Source: an uncultured Porphyromonadaceae bacterium (lineage in GTDB: Bacteria; Bacteroidota; Bacteroidia; Bacteroidales; Muribaculaceae). Taken from it: DNA of 38,647 nt. The translations under genes and the position numbers were made by a program. The DNA lies in NCBI GenBank assembly GCA_947575235.1, contig CANPMT010000026.1, positions 1 to 38,647 on the forward strand, given 5' to 3'. Shown one piece after another: positions 23,326 through 31,289 of the stretch. Every line of letters begins with the position of its first letter. Position 1 is the stretch's first letter. The notes below the pieces were generated by a model, which saw only the letters and a list, made by a program, of their open reading frames with translations, did no database searches and was not told where the DNA came from.

Positions 23326-23793
23326 TTAGAGGGTGCGGAAGTAGGCTTCGCGGCGGGAGAGGAGGAGGGCCTGGTGGTCGGGGTCGGCCATGTTGGCGAA
23401 GGGGTGGATGGAGATGCCACCACGGGGCATGAAGATGCCGCGTACCTCGATGTATTTGGGATCCATGAGGCGCCAGAGGTCTTTCATTATGATGTTGACG
23501 CAGTCTTCATGGAAGTCGCCGTGGTTGCGGAAGCTGAAGAGGTAGAGCTTGAGACTCTTGCTCTCTACCATGCGCTGGCGGGGTATGTAGGATATGATGA
23601 TGCGGCCGAAGTCAGGCTGGCCGGTCTTCGGACAGAGGGTTGTGAACTCGGGGCAGTCGAAGGTTACGACGTACTCGTTCTCGGGGTGTTTATTTTCAAA
23701 GGTCTCGAGGAGACCGGGGGCGTAGTCGGTAGGGTAGGTTGTGCCTTGGTTGCCTAACAGCGTCACGCCTTCTAATTCTTGTTCGTTCCTCAT
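23326..23793 (-). CDS. queF: NADPH-dependent 7-cyano-7-deazaguanine reductase
   Basis: QueF reduces preQ0 to preQ1. This is the short, single-domain form (155 residues). The catalytic Cys54 lies in [13 protein letters not shown], which also gives Asp61. The QueF motif Glu78-Ser-Lys-Ser-Leu-Lys-Leu-Tyr85 binds NADPH, and Phe-His-Glu-Asp-Cys-Val-Asn supplies the substrate Glu96. With queC, queD and queE it completes the path from dihydroneopterin triphosphate to preQ1; tgt and queA are not in the window. A 400-base gap with large inverted repeats lies upstream, and no preQ1 aptamer was seen there. Confidence 0.95.
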   Translation of the reverse strand: MRNEQELEGVTLLGNQGTTYPTDYAPGLLETFENKHPENEYVVTFDCPEFTTLCPKTGQPDFGRIIISYIPRQRMVESKSLKLYLFSFRNHGDFHEDCVNIIMKDLWRLMDPKYIEVRGIFMPRGGISIHPFANMADPDHQALLLSRREAYFRTL

Positions 23794-23863
23794 TCAACTA
23801 ATATTGTTTTACTTGGTTTGTCTCCAATTATTAGAACTGTTTACAACAATAATATATTATAAC

Positions 23864-23989
23864 GAAAGCCTCCAACTATTACAACTATTAACAACTAATT
23901 TTTATTACAACTAATAGTTGTTAATAGTTGTAATAGTTGGTGTTGCACCACAACGTAGTTGTTAATAGTTGTAATAGTTGGAGGCTTTC
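23864..23989. repeat. Three-armed inverted repeat upstream of queF
   Basis: The 34-base left arm (23864-23897) is exactly complementary to 23956-23989. Its last 26 bases are also exactly complementary to a second right arm at 23915-23940. Only one of the two long pairings can form at a time. The arms are built from TAGTTGTTAATAGTTGTAAT-type A/T-rich sequence. It lies 71-196 bases upstream of queF, between it and the zinc-ribbon gene. The rest of this 400-base gap is the palindrome array at 24011-24175. Confidence 0.9.
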
Positions 23990-24010
23990 AAACAATTTTA
24001 TTGTAATGGT

Positions 24011-24175
24011 TGACCGGTGGACGCGCCGCGGCGCGTCCCTACGTCGATTGACGTGTGGTTTTTTTGACCTGTGGACGCGCCACGGTGCGTCCCTACGTCA
24101 ATTGACGCGTGGGTGGTTTTTTTTGACCTGTGGACGCGCCGCGGCGCGTCCCTACGTCAACGCGTGGGTGTTTTT
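24011..24175. repeat. Three tandem GGACGCG/CGCGTCC palindromes
   Basis: Three units of about 55-58 bases each hold GTGGACGCGCC then GGCGCGTCC or a diverged form, followed by CTACGTCAATTGACG-type sequence and a T-run. The stems are strong and each is followed by 7 T on the plus strand, so they look terminator-like in that direction although no plus-strand gene precedes them. Related copies lie between queC and queD. Confidence 0.88.
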
Positions 24176-24193
24176 TTGCCGGGTGGTAGTTGG

Positions 24194-25006
24194 TCAGAGG
24201 GAGGATTTGAGTTTGCGTTTCGGTTTGGCGGGTGCCTCCACTACCGGTTGCTCGATGCCTACGAGGGCGCCGTCTACCATGATGCGGCCGCAGTATTCGC
24301 ATACAATCACCTTCTTGTGCATCTTGATCTCGAGCTGACGCTGGGGCGGGATGCGGTTGAAGCAGCCGCCGCAGGCGCTGCGCTGTACGGTGACGATGCC
24401 AAGACCGTTGCGGGCGTTCTTGCGGATACGCTTGAAGGCAGCCAAGGTGTAGTCGTCGATCTTTGTCTCGAGCTCCTTGGCCTTGGCGCGGATATTCTCC
24501 TCCTCGAGGCGGGTCTCGTTGACGATATCCTCCAGCTCCTTGCGCTTCTCCACGAGGATATGCTCATTGTCGGCGAGCTCCTCCTCGGCGCGCGCGATGT
24601 CGGCGGTCTTCTGCTGCTGTTTCTCGAGTGCCTCGCGGATATTCTTCTCGGCGAGCTCAATCTCAAGACCCTCGAACTCCTTCTCCTTCTCGAGGAAGGC
24701 GAACTCGCGGTTGTTGCGCACGTTATTGATCTGGTCGTCATAGCGTGCTATCTTATCCTTGCGCTCGATGATCTCATCCTTCTTGCGGACAACGAAAGCC
24801 TTGAGCTCCTCGATCTCGTCCTTATGTTTCTGGATACGGGTCTGGTAACGTATGATCTCATCCTCGAGGTCCTTCACCTCGTTGGGGAGCTCGCCGCGGA
24901 GAATCTTGATGCGGTCGATCTCAGAGAGATAGGTCTGCAGCTGGAAAAGGCTCTGGAGACGTTCCTCCACGCTGCGTTCTTTGTCGTTCTTTTTTTCTGT
25001 AGCCAT
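24194..25006 (-). CDS. Coiled-coil protein with C-terminal C4 zinc ribbon (CdsZ-like)
   Basis: This 270-residue cytoplasmic protein has a long charged coiled coil over about residues 10-190. A zinc ribbon follows with a Cys-Gly-Gly-Cys pair near 211-214 and a Cys-Glu-Tyr-Cys pair near 235-238, then a basic tail. Proteins of this C4-type zinc-ribbon family are widely found beside Nif3-like genes, as here (15 bases after it). Proposed roles involve nucleic acid binding or translation, and none is firmly fixed. It is probably co-transcribed with aspS and the Nif3-like gene. Confidence 0.88.
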   Translation of the reverse strand: MATEKKNDKERSVEERLQSLFQLQTYLSEIDRIKILRGELPNEVKDLEDEIIRYQTRIQKHKDEIEELKAFVVRKKDEIIERKDKIARYDDQINNVRNNREFAFLEKEKEFEGLEIELAEKNIREALEKQQQKTADIARAEEELADNEHILVEKRKELEDIVNETRLEEENIRAKAKELETKIDDYTLAAFKRIRKNARNGLGIVTVQRSACGGCFNRIPPQRQLEIKMHKKVIVCEYCGRIMVDGALVGIEQPVVEAPAKPKRKLKSSL

Positions 25007-25021
25007 ATCTATGGTGGGGTG

Positions 25022-25810
25022 TTACATGTATTTTACAGGATTTGTCTCCGTCTCGGCGAAATAAGTGACGAAGTCGGGGTAGGTCTGGCGGATGATGCGC
25101 GACAGGAGCTCGCGTGTGCAGAGCTCGCTCTCATAGTGGCCTATGTCGGCTATGATGATGTCGAGTCCATAGGTGGTGAAGTCGTGATATTTCACATCGC
25201 CCGTGACGATGACGTCGGCGCCGCGGCGGATAGACTCGCGTATGAGCGAGGCGCCGGAGCCGCCGCATACGGCCACTTTGCGCACCACAAGTTGCGGGCT
25301 CTGGGCCGAATAGCGCAGGGCGCGCACCTTGAAAGCCTCCTTTATATTACGGAGGAACTCCAGTTTGGGGGTGGGCTGCACGTCGCCGATCACGCCGAGA
25401 CCGGCCTCGGGGTTACCCTCCTTCGGTTCGAGCACGCTGAGATTGGTGAGCTTCAGGATATGCGCTATCTGATGGCTGACACCCTCCCAGGTGGAGTCGA
25501 GGTTGGTATGGGCCGAATAGATGGCCACGTTCTCGCGGATGGCGCGCATCACGATGCGCTCGGTGGCGGTGCGTCCCGTCACCTCCTTGAGTCCTTTGAA
25601 GAGGAGGGGATGGTGTGAGACGATGAGATTGCAGCGGCGTTCCAGGGCCTCGTCGAGCACCTCTTCGGTGACGTCGAGACAGAGGAGAGCCGCGGCGACT
25701 TCCATTTCAGGGTCGCCCACCTGGAGGCCTGCGTTGTCGTACGACTCCTGCAGGCCCTTGGGGGCGAAATCTTCAATTGCTTTTGCTATGTCCTTGACTT
25801 TAAGCATCAT
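25022..25810 (-). CDS. Nif3-like dinuclear metal centre protein (GTP cyclohydrolase I type 2 family)
   Basis: This 262-residue protein carries the Nif3/DUF34 metal ligands: Ser-His66-His67-Pro, Ser-Ala-His-Thr-Asn-Leu-Asp-Ser around residues 99-106, and Gly-His-Tyr-Glu-Ser-Glu near residue 230. Many Bacteroidetes members are about 365 residues with a PII-like central insert; this one has no such insert. Family members form hexamers with a two-metal site. The reaction is not settled. It starts 2 bases after the aspS stop, so translation is probably coupled. Confidence 0.9.
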   Translation of the reverse strand: MMLKVKDIAKAIEDFAPKGLQESYDNAGLQVGDPEMEVAAALLCLDVTEEVLDEALERRCNLIVSHHPLLFKGLKEVTGRTATERIVMRAIRENVAIYSAHTNLDSTWEGVSHQIAHILKLTNLSVLEPKEGNPEAGLGVIGDVQPTPKLEFLRNIKEAFKVRALRYSAQSPQLVVRKVAVCGGSGASLIRESIRRGADVIVTGDVKYHDFTTYGLDIIIADIGHYESELCTRELLSRIIRQTYPDFVTYFAETETNPVKYM

Positions 25811-25812
25811 AC

Positions 25813-27570
25813 TTATTTTGCGGGTTTCAGCTCGAGGTTAAGCTCCTCGAGCTGTGCCTGGTCGATAGGTGAGGGTGACTCGTTCATGACGTCGCGGCCC
25901 GAGTTGTTTTTCGGGAAGGCGATGACGTCGCGGATGGTGTCGAGACCTGCCAGGATGGAGACAAAGCGGTCGAAGCCGAGGGCGAGACCGCCGTGAGGGG
26001 GGGCACCGAATTTGAAGGCGTTCATGAGGAAGCCGAACTGCTCCTCGGCCTTCTCGGGGGTGAAGCCGAGAAGCTCGAACATCTCGTCCTGGAGCTTGGC
26101 GTCGTGGATACGGATTGAACCGCCTCCGAGCTCTGTGCCGTTGACGATGATGTCGTAGGCTGTGGCGCGTACATTGCCCGTGTCAGTGCGCAGTTTGTCG
26201 ATATCCTCGGGGTTGGGTGAGGTAAAGGGATGGTGCATAGCGTAATAGCGCTGGGTCTCCTCGTCCCACTCGAAGAGGGGGAAGTCAACCACCCAGAGGG
26301 GGGCGAAGACGTTGCGGTCGCGCAGACCGAGACGGTTGCCCATCTCCAGACGGAGCTCGCAGAGCTGCTTGCGTGTCTTCATCTTCTCGCCGCTCATGAT
26401 GAGCATGAGGTCGCCGGGTTTGGCCTCCATGCGGGTGGCCCACTCGCCGAGCTGCTCTGCGGTGAAGAACTTGCCGACAGAGCTCTTGAAGGAGCCGTCG
26501 GGCTCAACCTTAACCCACATCAGACCCTTGGCGCCCACCTGCGGACGTTTAACGAACTCGGTGAGCTCGTCGATCTGCTTGCGGGTGTAGCCGGCGCAAC
26601 CGGGAGCCACGATGCCCACGGTGAGCTCGGCGTCGTCGACAACCGAGAAGCCGTGACCCTTCACGAGGTCGGTAAGCTCAACGAACGGCATGCCGAAGCG
26701 GATATCGGGTTTGTCGCTGCCGTAGAGACGCATAGCGTCGTTCCACGTCATGCGGGGGAAGGGTTCCGTGAAGTCGATACCCTTGACATACTTGAAGATA
26801 TGCTTCACCAGACCCTCGAAAGTGCGGATGACATCCTCCTGCTCAACGAAACTCATCTCGCAGTCGATCTGGGTGAACTCGGGCTGACGGTCAGCGCGGA
26901 GGTCCTCATCGCGGAAGCACTTCGCGATCTGGAAATAGCGGTCGAAGCCGCTCACCATGAGGAGCTGCTTGAAGAGCTGCGGGCTCTGCGGGAGGGCGTA
27001 GAACTCGCCCGGGTTCATGCGCGAGGGGACAACGAAGTCGCGTGCGCCCTCAGGTGTAGACTTCACGAGCACCGGGGTCTCGATCTCGAGGAAACCCTCC
27101 GAGTCGAGGTAGCGGCGGATCTCGAAAGCCATACGGTGGCGCAGTTCGAGGTTGGCGCGCACAGAGGGACGACGGAGGTCAAGATAGCGGTATTTCATCC
27201 GGAGGTCGTCGCCGCCGTCGGTGTTATCCTCGATAGTGAAGGGAGGAATCTCGCTGCGGTTGAGCACCTTAAGCGAGTCAGCGATAATCTCGATCTCGCC
27301 TGTGGGGATGTTGCGGTTCTTGCTGGTGCGTTCGGCCACTTTGCCGCTCACCTGCACCACGAACTCGCGTCCGAGGGCGTTTGCGGCGTTGAAAAGAGAA
27401 TTGTCCTCGTGGTCGGAATCGAACACCACCTGAGTGATGCCATAACGGTCGCGGACATCAACGAAGGTCATGCCGCCCATCTTACGGGTACGCTGCACCC
27501 ATCCGGCTATGGTAACGTTTTTGCCGGCGTCGGAGAGTCGCAGTTCACCGCATGTCTTGTCTCTATACAT
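25813..27570 (-). CDS. aspS: Aspartyl-tRNA synthetase
   Basis: AspS charges tRNA with aspartate. At 585 residues it has the usual bacterial layout: an OB-fold anticodon-binding domain (about 1-110, with Gly-Trp-Val-Gln-Arg and Val-Asp-Val-Arg-Asp), the class II core with motif 2 Phe-Arg-Asp-Glu-Asp-Leu-Arg (about 218), a GAD insert (about 290-410), and motif 3 Gly-Leu-Ala-Leu-Gly-Phe-Asp-Arg (about 528). Pro-Gln-Ser-Pro-Gln-Leu-Phe-Lys-Gln is the flipping-loop region. It heads the aspS/Nif3/zinc-ribbon unit. Confidence 0.97.
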   Translation of the reverse strand: MYRDKTCGELRLSDAGKNVTIAGWVQRTRKMGGMTFVDVRDRYGITQVVFDSDHEDNSLFNAANALGREFVVQVSGKVAERTSKNRNIPTGEIEIIADSLKVLNRSEIPPFTIEDNTDGGDDLRMKYRYLDLRRPSVRANLELRHRMAFEIRRYLDSEGFLEIETPVLVKSTPEGARDFVVPSRMNPGEFYALPQSPQLFKQLLMVSGFDRYFQIAKCFRDEDLRADRQPEFTQIDCEMSFVEQEDVIRTFEGLVKHIFKYVKGIDFTEPFPRMTWNDAMRLYGSDKPDIRFGMPFVELTDLVKGHGFSVVDDAELTVGIVAPGCAGYTRKQIDELTEFVKRPQVGAKGLMWVKVEPDGSFKSSVGKFFTAEQLGEWATRMEAKPGDLMLIMSGEKMKTRKQLCELRLEMGNRLGLRDRNVFAPLWVVDFPLFEWDEETQRYYAMHHPFTSPNPEDIDKLRTDTGNVRATAYDIIVNGTELGGGSIRIHDAKLQDEMFELLGFTPEKAEEQFGFLMNAFKFGAPPHGGLALGFDRFVSILAGLDTIRDVIAFPKNNSGRDVMNESPSPIDQAQLEELNLELKPAK

Positions 27571-27616
27571 CTCTGTAGTTTGATAAAATTCTGTAATTCA
27601 GTAATATAAGTATTTT

Positions 27617-27669
27617 AACCTATCACGTCGGGGCAGCCGGAACGGATTCCGACTGCCCGTGATAAGGTT
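27617..27669. terminator. Large hairpin between manA and aspS
   Basis: Bases 27617-27642 pair with 27647-27669 over most of their length (AACC with GGTT at the base, GGGCAG with CTGCCC, CGGAA with TTCCG at the top, small bulges) around a 4-base loop. It lies 58 bases after the manA stop and would end or stabilise that transcript. Neither side has a good T-run, so the call is moderate. Confidence 0.5.
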
Positions 27670-27726
27670 TAAACGTGCAAATTTACATAGAAATTTGCGA
27701 ATTTCCCACGATTCAGGCTACAAAAA

Positions 27727-28689
27727 TCACTTTATATAGGTTTCGAGGGCCTCGAACACCCCCTTCGGGGTAATGGTGAGGCGGCTGCAGGAGGCGGGGA
27801 TGAGCACCGACATGCCCTCCTTCATCTCGACAGAGTCGTCGCCAGTGGAGAGGGTGGCCTTACCCTTTGTGCAGATGATAGCCACGAAGGTATCCCATTC
27901 CGAATAGTCGCGCATCACCTCATGGTCAATCTGCCAGATGTTGGTGGTGAAGAAGGGTGATGTGACGAGGTTGATGGGGAGGTCGCGGCGGATTGTGTAT
28001 TCCACCGGTTTGCCCTCGGTGTCGTTGAAATTGATAGCGTCGAAGGCCTCCTTGGTGTGGAGCTGTCGTTCGTTGCCATCCTGGTCGACGCGCTTGTAGT
28101 CGTAGAGGCGGTAGGTGATGTCGGAGGTTTCCTGGATCTCGGCCACGAAGCAGCCCTTGCCGATGGCGTGGACGCGGCCGGCGGGGATGAAGAAGGTATC
28201 GCCCGGGGCGATTGTGTTGAAATTCAGCACGTCCATAATCTCGCCTGTCTCCACGAGGTGCTCATACTCATTCTTGTCGACGGGACGGTTGAAGCCGTTG
28301 GCGAGGCGGGCTCCTTTCTCGGCTCCGAGCACATACCACATCTCGGTCTTGCCGAATTTGCCGCCGCGCTCGCGTGCGAGTTCGTCGGTGGGGTGCACCT
28401 GTACGGAGAGGTCCTGGCGTGCGTCGATGAATTTGATGAGGAGGGGGAATGTGTCGCCATATTTCTTGTAGTTCTTCTCGCCGAGGAGGGATGCACCGTG
28501 CTTTTTGATGAGCTGAGTGAGTGTGAGACCGGCATCGGGGCCGTCGGCCACGATAGATTCGGAGCCTTCCACGCCGGAGATTTCCCAGCTTTCGCCGATG
28601 GAAGTCTGGGTTGTCTCGATGCCTTTGAACGGGGCGATCTTGTCGCCGCCCCAGATGATTGTCTTGAAAATAGGATTAAATTTCCACAT
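27727..28689 (-). CDS. manA: Mannose-6-phosphate isomerase, class I
   Basis: This 320-residue enzyme interconverts fructose-6-phosphate and mannose-6-phosphate, feeding GDP-mannose/GDP-fucose synthesis or mannose use. The metal ligands sit in Val-Gln-Val-His-Pro (about residue 98), Lys-Thr-Glu-Met-Trp-Tyr (about 115) and Gly-Arg-Val-His-Ala-Ile-Gly (about 175). The N-terminal Trp-Gly-Gly and the Gly-Glu-Ser-Trp-Glu-Ile-Ser motifs are canonical for the short class I form. It stands alone, with a repeat-filled region upstream and a hairpin downstream. Confidence 0.95.
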   Translation of the reverse strand: MWKFNPIFKTIIWGGDKIAPFKGIETTQTSIGESWEISGVEGSESIVADGPDAGLTLTQLIKKHGASLLGEKNYKKYGDTFPLLIKFIDARQDLSVQVHPTDELARERGGKFGKTEMWYVLGAEKGARLANGFNRPVDKNEYEHLVETGEIMDVLNFNTIAPGDTFFIPAGRVHAIGKGCFVAEIQETSDITYRLYDYKRVDQDGNERQLHTKEAFDAINFNDTEGKPVEYTIRRDLPINLVTSPFFTTNIWQIDHEVMRDYSEWDTFVAIICTKGKATLSTGDDSVEMKEGMSVLIPASCSRLTITPKGVFEALETYIK

Positions 28690-28735
28690 ATGTTTTGTTT
28701 ATGCTTTGGTTGTTGCTTTTTTTGCCTGCGGGGGA

Positions 28736-28781
28736 CCTCCGGGGCCGTGGCCCCGGAGGCGGGGGACTGAGACCAATGAGC
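28736..28781. repeat. Palindromic element copy A4 (intergenic)
   Basis: The 24-base inverted repeat 28736-28759 has GGGGCCGTGGCCCC as its core. It is followed by a conserved tail at 28765-28781 (GACTGAGACCAATGAGC) that matches 13 of 17 bases of the tail in copies A1 and A2. A tandem-repeat tract follows directly on the same side. Confidence 0.85.
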
Positions 28782-28925
28782 CTTAGCTCTTGGCCTTCGC
28801 CTTAGCCTTCACTTTAGCCTTGGCCTTAGCTCTTGGCTCTTGGCTCTTGGCTTTGGCTTCTGGCTTTGGCTTCTGGCTTTGGCTTCTGGCTTCTGGCTTT
28901 TGGCTCTTGGCTTTGGCTTTTGTAT
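28782..28925. repeat. TTGGCTCT/TTGGCTTCTGGC tandem-repeat tract upstream of manA
   Basis: A degenerate array of short units (TTGGCTCT, TTGGCTTCTGGCT) runs for about 140 bases. On the minus strand one frame stays open through it, encoding a Lys/Ala/Ser/Gln/Pro-rich peptide that ends at a stop at 28783-28785, with no start codon. The 329-base gap 28690-29018 contains this tract, the palindromic element A4 and an A/T-rich leader for the small plus-strand gene. Confidence 0.8.
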
Positions 28926-29018
28926 TTGCTTGCGCAAACCGGAGGGGAGGAGAGGGCGTTATTATTATAACGATGATTTATTACAAATCAGATGATTGTT
29001 TATTAAAAATATCAGATT

Positions 29019-29255
29019 ATGAGTGACATTCTTAATGCTGAGGAGAGGAAGGAGCTTCCTGACAGCCTCTATGGTCTTCCCGAGAGAAGAGAGTATCCTA
29101 TGCCTGACGCGGCTCATGTGAGAGCCGCTGAGGCTTATTTCCGTTATTGCCCGGAGGAGCTTAAGCCGAAGTTGGCGAGGGCTATCCTGCGGTTCGCCCG
29201 CCAGTATGGCGTCGATGTCGAGAGCCCTACGGTGCTCTCATATGCCGCTGAGTAA
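29019..29255 (+). CDS. Small conserved-looking protein of unknown function
   Basis: This 78-residue protein is the only plus-strand gene in the right half. It has no signal or membrane segment. The pattern Glu-Arg-Lys-x-Leu-Pro-Asp-Ser-x-Tyr-Gly-Leu-Pro, then Tyr-Pro-Met-Pro-Asp-Ala-Ala-His-Val-Arg-Ala-Ala, then Phe-Arg-Tyr-Cys-Pro, is a recognisable motif in small proteins and in tails of phage-type proteins (DUF6582-like, from memory and not certain). The ATG at 29019 is preceded by an A/T-rich stretch. A roughly 29-base unit starting at the 3' end of the gene (GCCGCTGAG then AATAGCTTTCC) is repeated 2-3 times to about 29310. Confidence 0.7.
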   Translation: MSDILNAEERKELPDSLYGLPERREYPMPDAAHVRAAEAYFRYCPEELKPKLARAILRFARQYGVDVESPTVLSYAAE

Positions 29256-29340
29256 TAGCTTTCCCTTGCTCGCCGCTGAGGAATAGCTTTCCTTTGCTTC
29301 GCCGCTGAGGTTGCTTCGGCGCCGGGGTTGCTTGGCGGGG

Positions 29341-30411
29341 TTAGTCCTCGTCGGGTGGCTCCGGGAGGGGGAGGTCTTTCAGCAGGTCGATCGCGTGGTC
29401 GAGGATGGCGTCCTTGCCCGCCGCGAGTTCTTCGGGGAGGGAGTGTACCTCATGTCCTTCGGACGGGTCCACCCCCTCCTCGATGCATTCTCCCTCCGGG
29501 GAGAGGAGGGGACAGGCCGAGAAGCGTATCGACCAGCCGATGGGCACCTCCGAGGAGAAGGGCAGCCCCCCGCCTCCACCGGTCTTCGCCCCCACGACTG
29601 TGACGTTGGGGAGGCTCTTCATGACCGAGGTGAAGTCGTTGGCCGCCGAGAAACATGAGCGGTTGGTGAGAAGCACTACCGGACCGTCCCACTTGATGCG
29701 TCCCGGTTCAGCGGGTTCGTATTCAACGGGATACGGCTCCGAGAAGTCGCCGTGCCCCGGCCCTGTCTTGTGCAGGATGTATCCGCCGGTAATCTTGTGG
29801 TCGATGAACCGTCCCACGAGGGTAGATATATTTGTGAGGGCACCCCCGCCGTTGTCGCGGATGTCGATTATCAGTCCGCGGCTGTTGTGAAGGATAGCCA
29901 GGATATAGTCGAGCGACGTCTCCCCGACAGTATACGAGAAGGAGGGGTAATACATATAGGCAATCTCCCCAGGGAGCTGCTTATACATTATGCCGCTTGT
30001 GGAGAGCCAGTTGAACTCCAGGTAATTCTCCTGCAGAGTGCGCAGGTTGAAATCCTGGGGGTAGGCCGTCCACCACTCGCGGTAATAGCTTGTGTCATAG
30101 CGCGAAGAGAGATTTACATGTCCGTCGCGCAATTCATTGATCATGGCCGAGCAGATGAAGAAGAGGTCGATCGAGGTCGTCTCCTCGTCGATCAGGGCGC
30201 GGTAACGCTCTCCGATGTCGGCCCAGTCGATATCCTTCTCGCGGAAGAAACAATAGCGCTGGTCGACAATCTCCCAGAGGGCGTCGAAATTGCCGTAGAG
30301 GTCGTTGCCGTAGTCGGGTTCGTCGTGGCATGACGGGAGGAGGGTGAGAGCCATTCCCACTCCGACGGTCAGCGCCGCCTTGCGTATTATATTACGTTTC
30401 ATCTTCATCAT
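29341..30411 (-). CDS. S41-family (C-terminal processing-like) serine protease lipoprotein
   Basis: This 356-residue lipoprotein (lipobox Leu-Pro-Ser-Cys28) has a helical N-terminal region (about 35-130, with Leu-Arg-Asp-Gly-His-Val) and a tail-protease core. The core holds Ile-Asp-Ile-Arg-Asp-Asn-Gly-Gly-Gly (about 180), then Asn-Arg-Ser-Cys-Phe-Ser-Ala-Ala-Asn, whose second Ser near residue 256 is the likely nucleophile, and Gly-Ala-Lys-Thr-Gly-Gly-Gly-Gly near 281. No PDZ domain is evident. It probably cleaves envelope proteins at the periplasmic face. Its ATG shares one base with the stop of the upstream gene (TGATG), indicating coupled translation. Confidence 0.88.
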   Translation of the reverse strand: MMKMKRNIIRKAALTVGVGMALTLLPSCHDEPDYGNDLYGNFDALWEIVDQRYCFFREKDIDWADIGERYRALIDEETTSIDLFFICSAMINELRDGHVNLSSRYDTSYYREWWTAYPQDFNLRTLQENYLEFNWLSTSGIMYKQLPGEIAYMYYPSFSYTVGETSLDYILAILHNSRGLIIDIRDNGGGALTNISTLVGRFIDHKITGGYILHKTGPGHGDFSEPYPVEYEPAEPGRIKWDGPVVLLTNRSCFSAANDFTSVMKSLPNVTVVGAKTGGGGGLPFSSEVPIGWSIRFSACPLLSPEGECIEEGVDPSEGHEVHSLPEELAAGKDAILDHAIDLLKDLPLPEPPDED

Positions 30412-31289
30412 CAGTAAATTGAATAGACCACCTCCGACGGTATACGGTTGGGACGCTTCTTCAGACCGATACCGCCCGGTATGACACCGATCACGAAACT
30501 ATGGCTCGTCAGGCGCGTGTTGAGCTGACAGGCCCATTGCGTGTAAGCCTCGAAACGGTAGCCTACGGTCATGGCCGTGCGACCGAAATCGAGAGTGGCC
30601 GAGAGGAGGTTGTCGATACGGAAATTGTTGCCCCACCAGCCGCCGTGGAGGAGTCCTTTGTGGTTGCCGAGGTAAATCTCATAGTAAGTCTCGCCATATT
30701 CAGGCGAGAAGAAGAGGCTTGCCGAGGGGAGGCGTACCTCGTCGCGCAGCAGCACCGGGAGGCGGCCGATGCGGAAGGGCCGCGACACGGAGGCCCGCAG
30801 CGAGAGCGAGACGTTGGCGATGGCCTCGACCGGGTTGTTGCCGTTGCGCAGCAGCCAGTATGCGCCGCCATAGATACCCACGGCACCACCCGCTGTCACC
30901 TGTATGTCGTAAGGGAGACGGGTGCGCCACGACATACCCCAGTTGAAATCGGCCGTCAGACCCACCATCGAGGCGGTCTGCGCCGGGTTGAGCATACGCG
31001 AGAAGTGGGCCGCGCCGTCAAACTGCATCACGGCATGTTCCGGGGAGAAAGGCATCGCCTTGCTCCATTCGCCCGACACTCCGTAGCGCGTACCCTTGTA
31101 ATGGAGGGGGGAGAGATAGGTGGCCAGCACGTCGTGGCTGCCCATCTCGACGGCATAGACCGACGTGACAGGTCGCGACTCACCGCCCGGGAGCGAAGTC
31201 TTGCTCTGGGCTGAAGCCTCGCTTTGGGCGAAAGCCGGGAGGGCCGAGGCTGCCATAAGCAGGCCGGACAGTAGTTTATGCTTCATCAT
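30411..31289 (-). CDS. DUF3316-like outer-membrane protein
   Basis: This protein of about 292 residues has a signal peptide (residues 1-22, ending Ala-Phe-Ala-Gln). I chose the ATG at 31289 because it directly precedes that signal; a longer frame from 31331 adds 14 residues that spoil it. The start overlaps the last codons of parC by 14 bases. The body is rich in alternating strands and aromatic residues, and the segment Val-Tyr-Ala-Val-Glu-Met-Gly then Thr-Tyr-Leu-Ser-Pro-Leu-x-Tyr-x-Gly resembles DUF3316. It is probably a beta-barrel outer-membrane protein. Its linkage to the protease suggests a joint envelope role. Confidence 0.78.
   Translation of the reverse strand: MMKHKLLSGLLMAASALPAFAQSEASAQSKTSLPGGESRPVTSVYAVEMGSHDVLATYLSPLHYKGTRYGVSGEWSKAMPFSPEHAVMQFDGAAHFSRMLNPAQTASMVGLTADFNWGMSWRTRLPYDIQVTAGGAVGIYGGAYWLLRNGNNPVEAIANVSLSLRASVSRPFRIGRLPVLLRDEVRLPSASLFFSPEYGETYYEIYLGNHKGLLHGGWWGNNFRIDNLLSATLDFGRTAMTVGYRFEAYTQWACQLNTRLTSHSFVIGVIPGGIGLKKRPNRIPSEVVYSIY

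Noticed and set aside
23794..23863. preQ1 riboswitch in front of queF
   Set aside because: I found no aptamer-like stem with the A-rich tail of a class I preQ1 switch here; only the long A/T-rich inverted repeats are evident.
24071..27609. Long plus-strand open frames opposite the zinc-ribbon gene, Nif3-like gene and aspS (up to 515 codons)
   Set aside because: They are antisense shadows of well-recognised minus-strand genes with high GC at third positions; their products have no recognisable domains.
27571..27726. tRNA gene in the gap between manA and aspS
   Set aside because: The strong stem is a single hairpin with a 4-base loop, with no cloverleaf arms or TTCGA-type loop. No tRNA or rRNA was found elsewhere either.
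28790..29026. A 78-codon plus-strand frame of Leu/Ala/Trp/Phe repeats that looks like a membrane protein
   Set aside because: It is a translation of the TTGGCTCT-type repeat tract; nothing outside the repeat looks coding.
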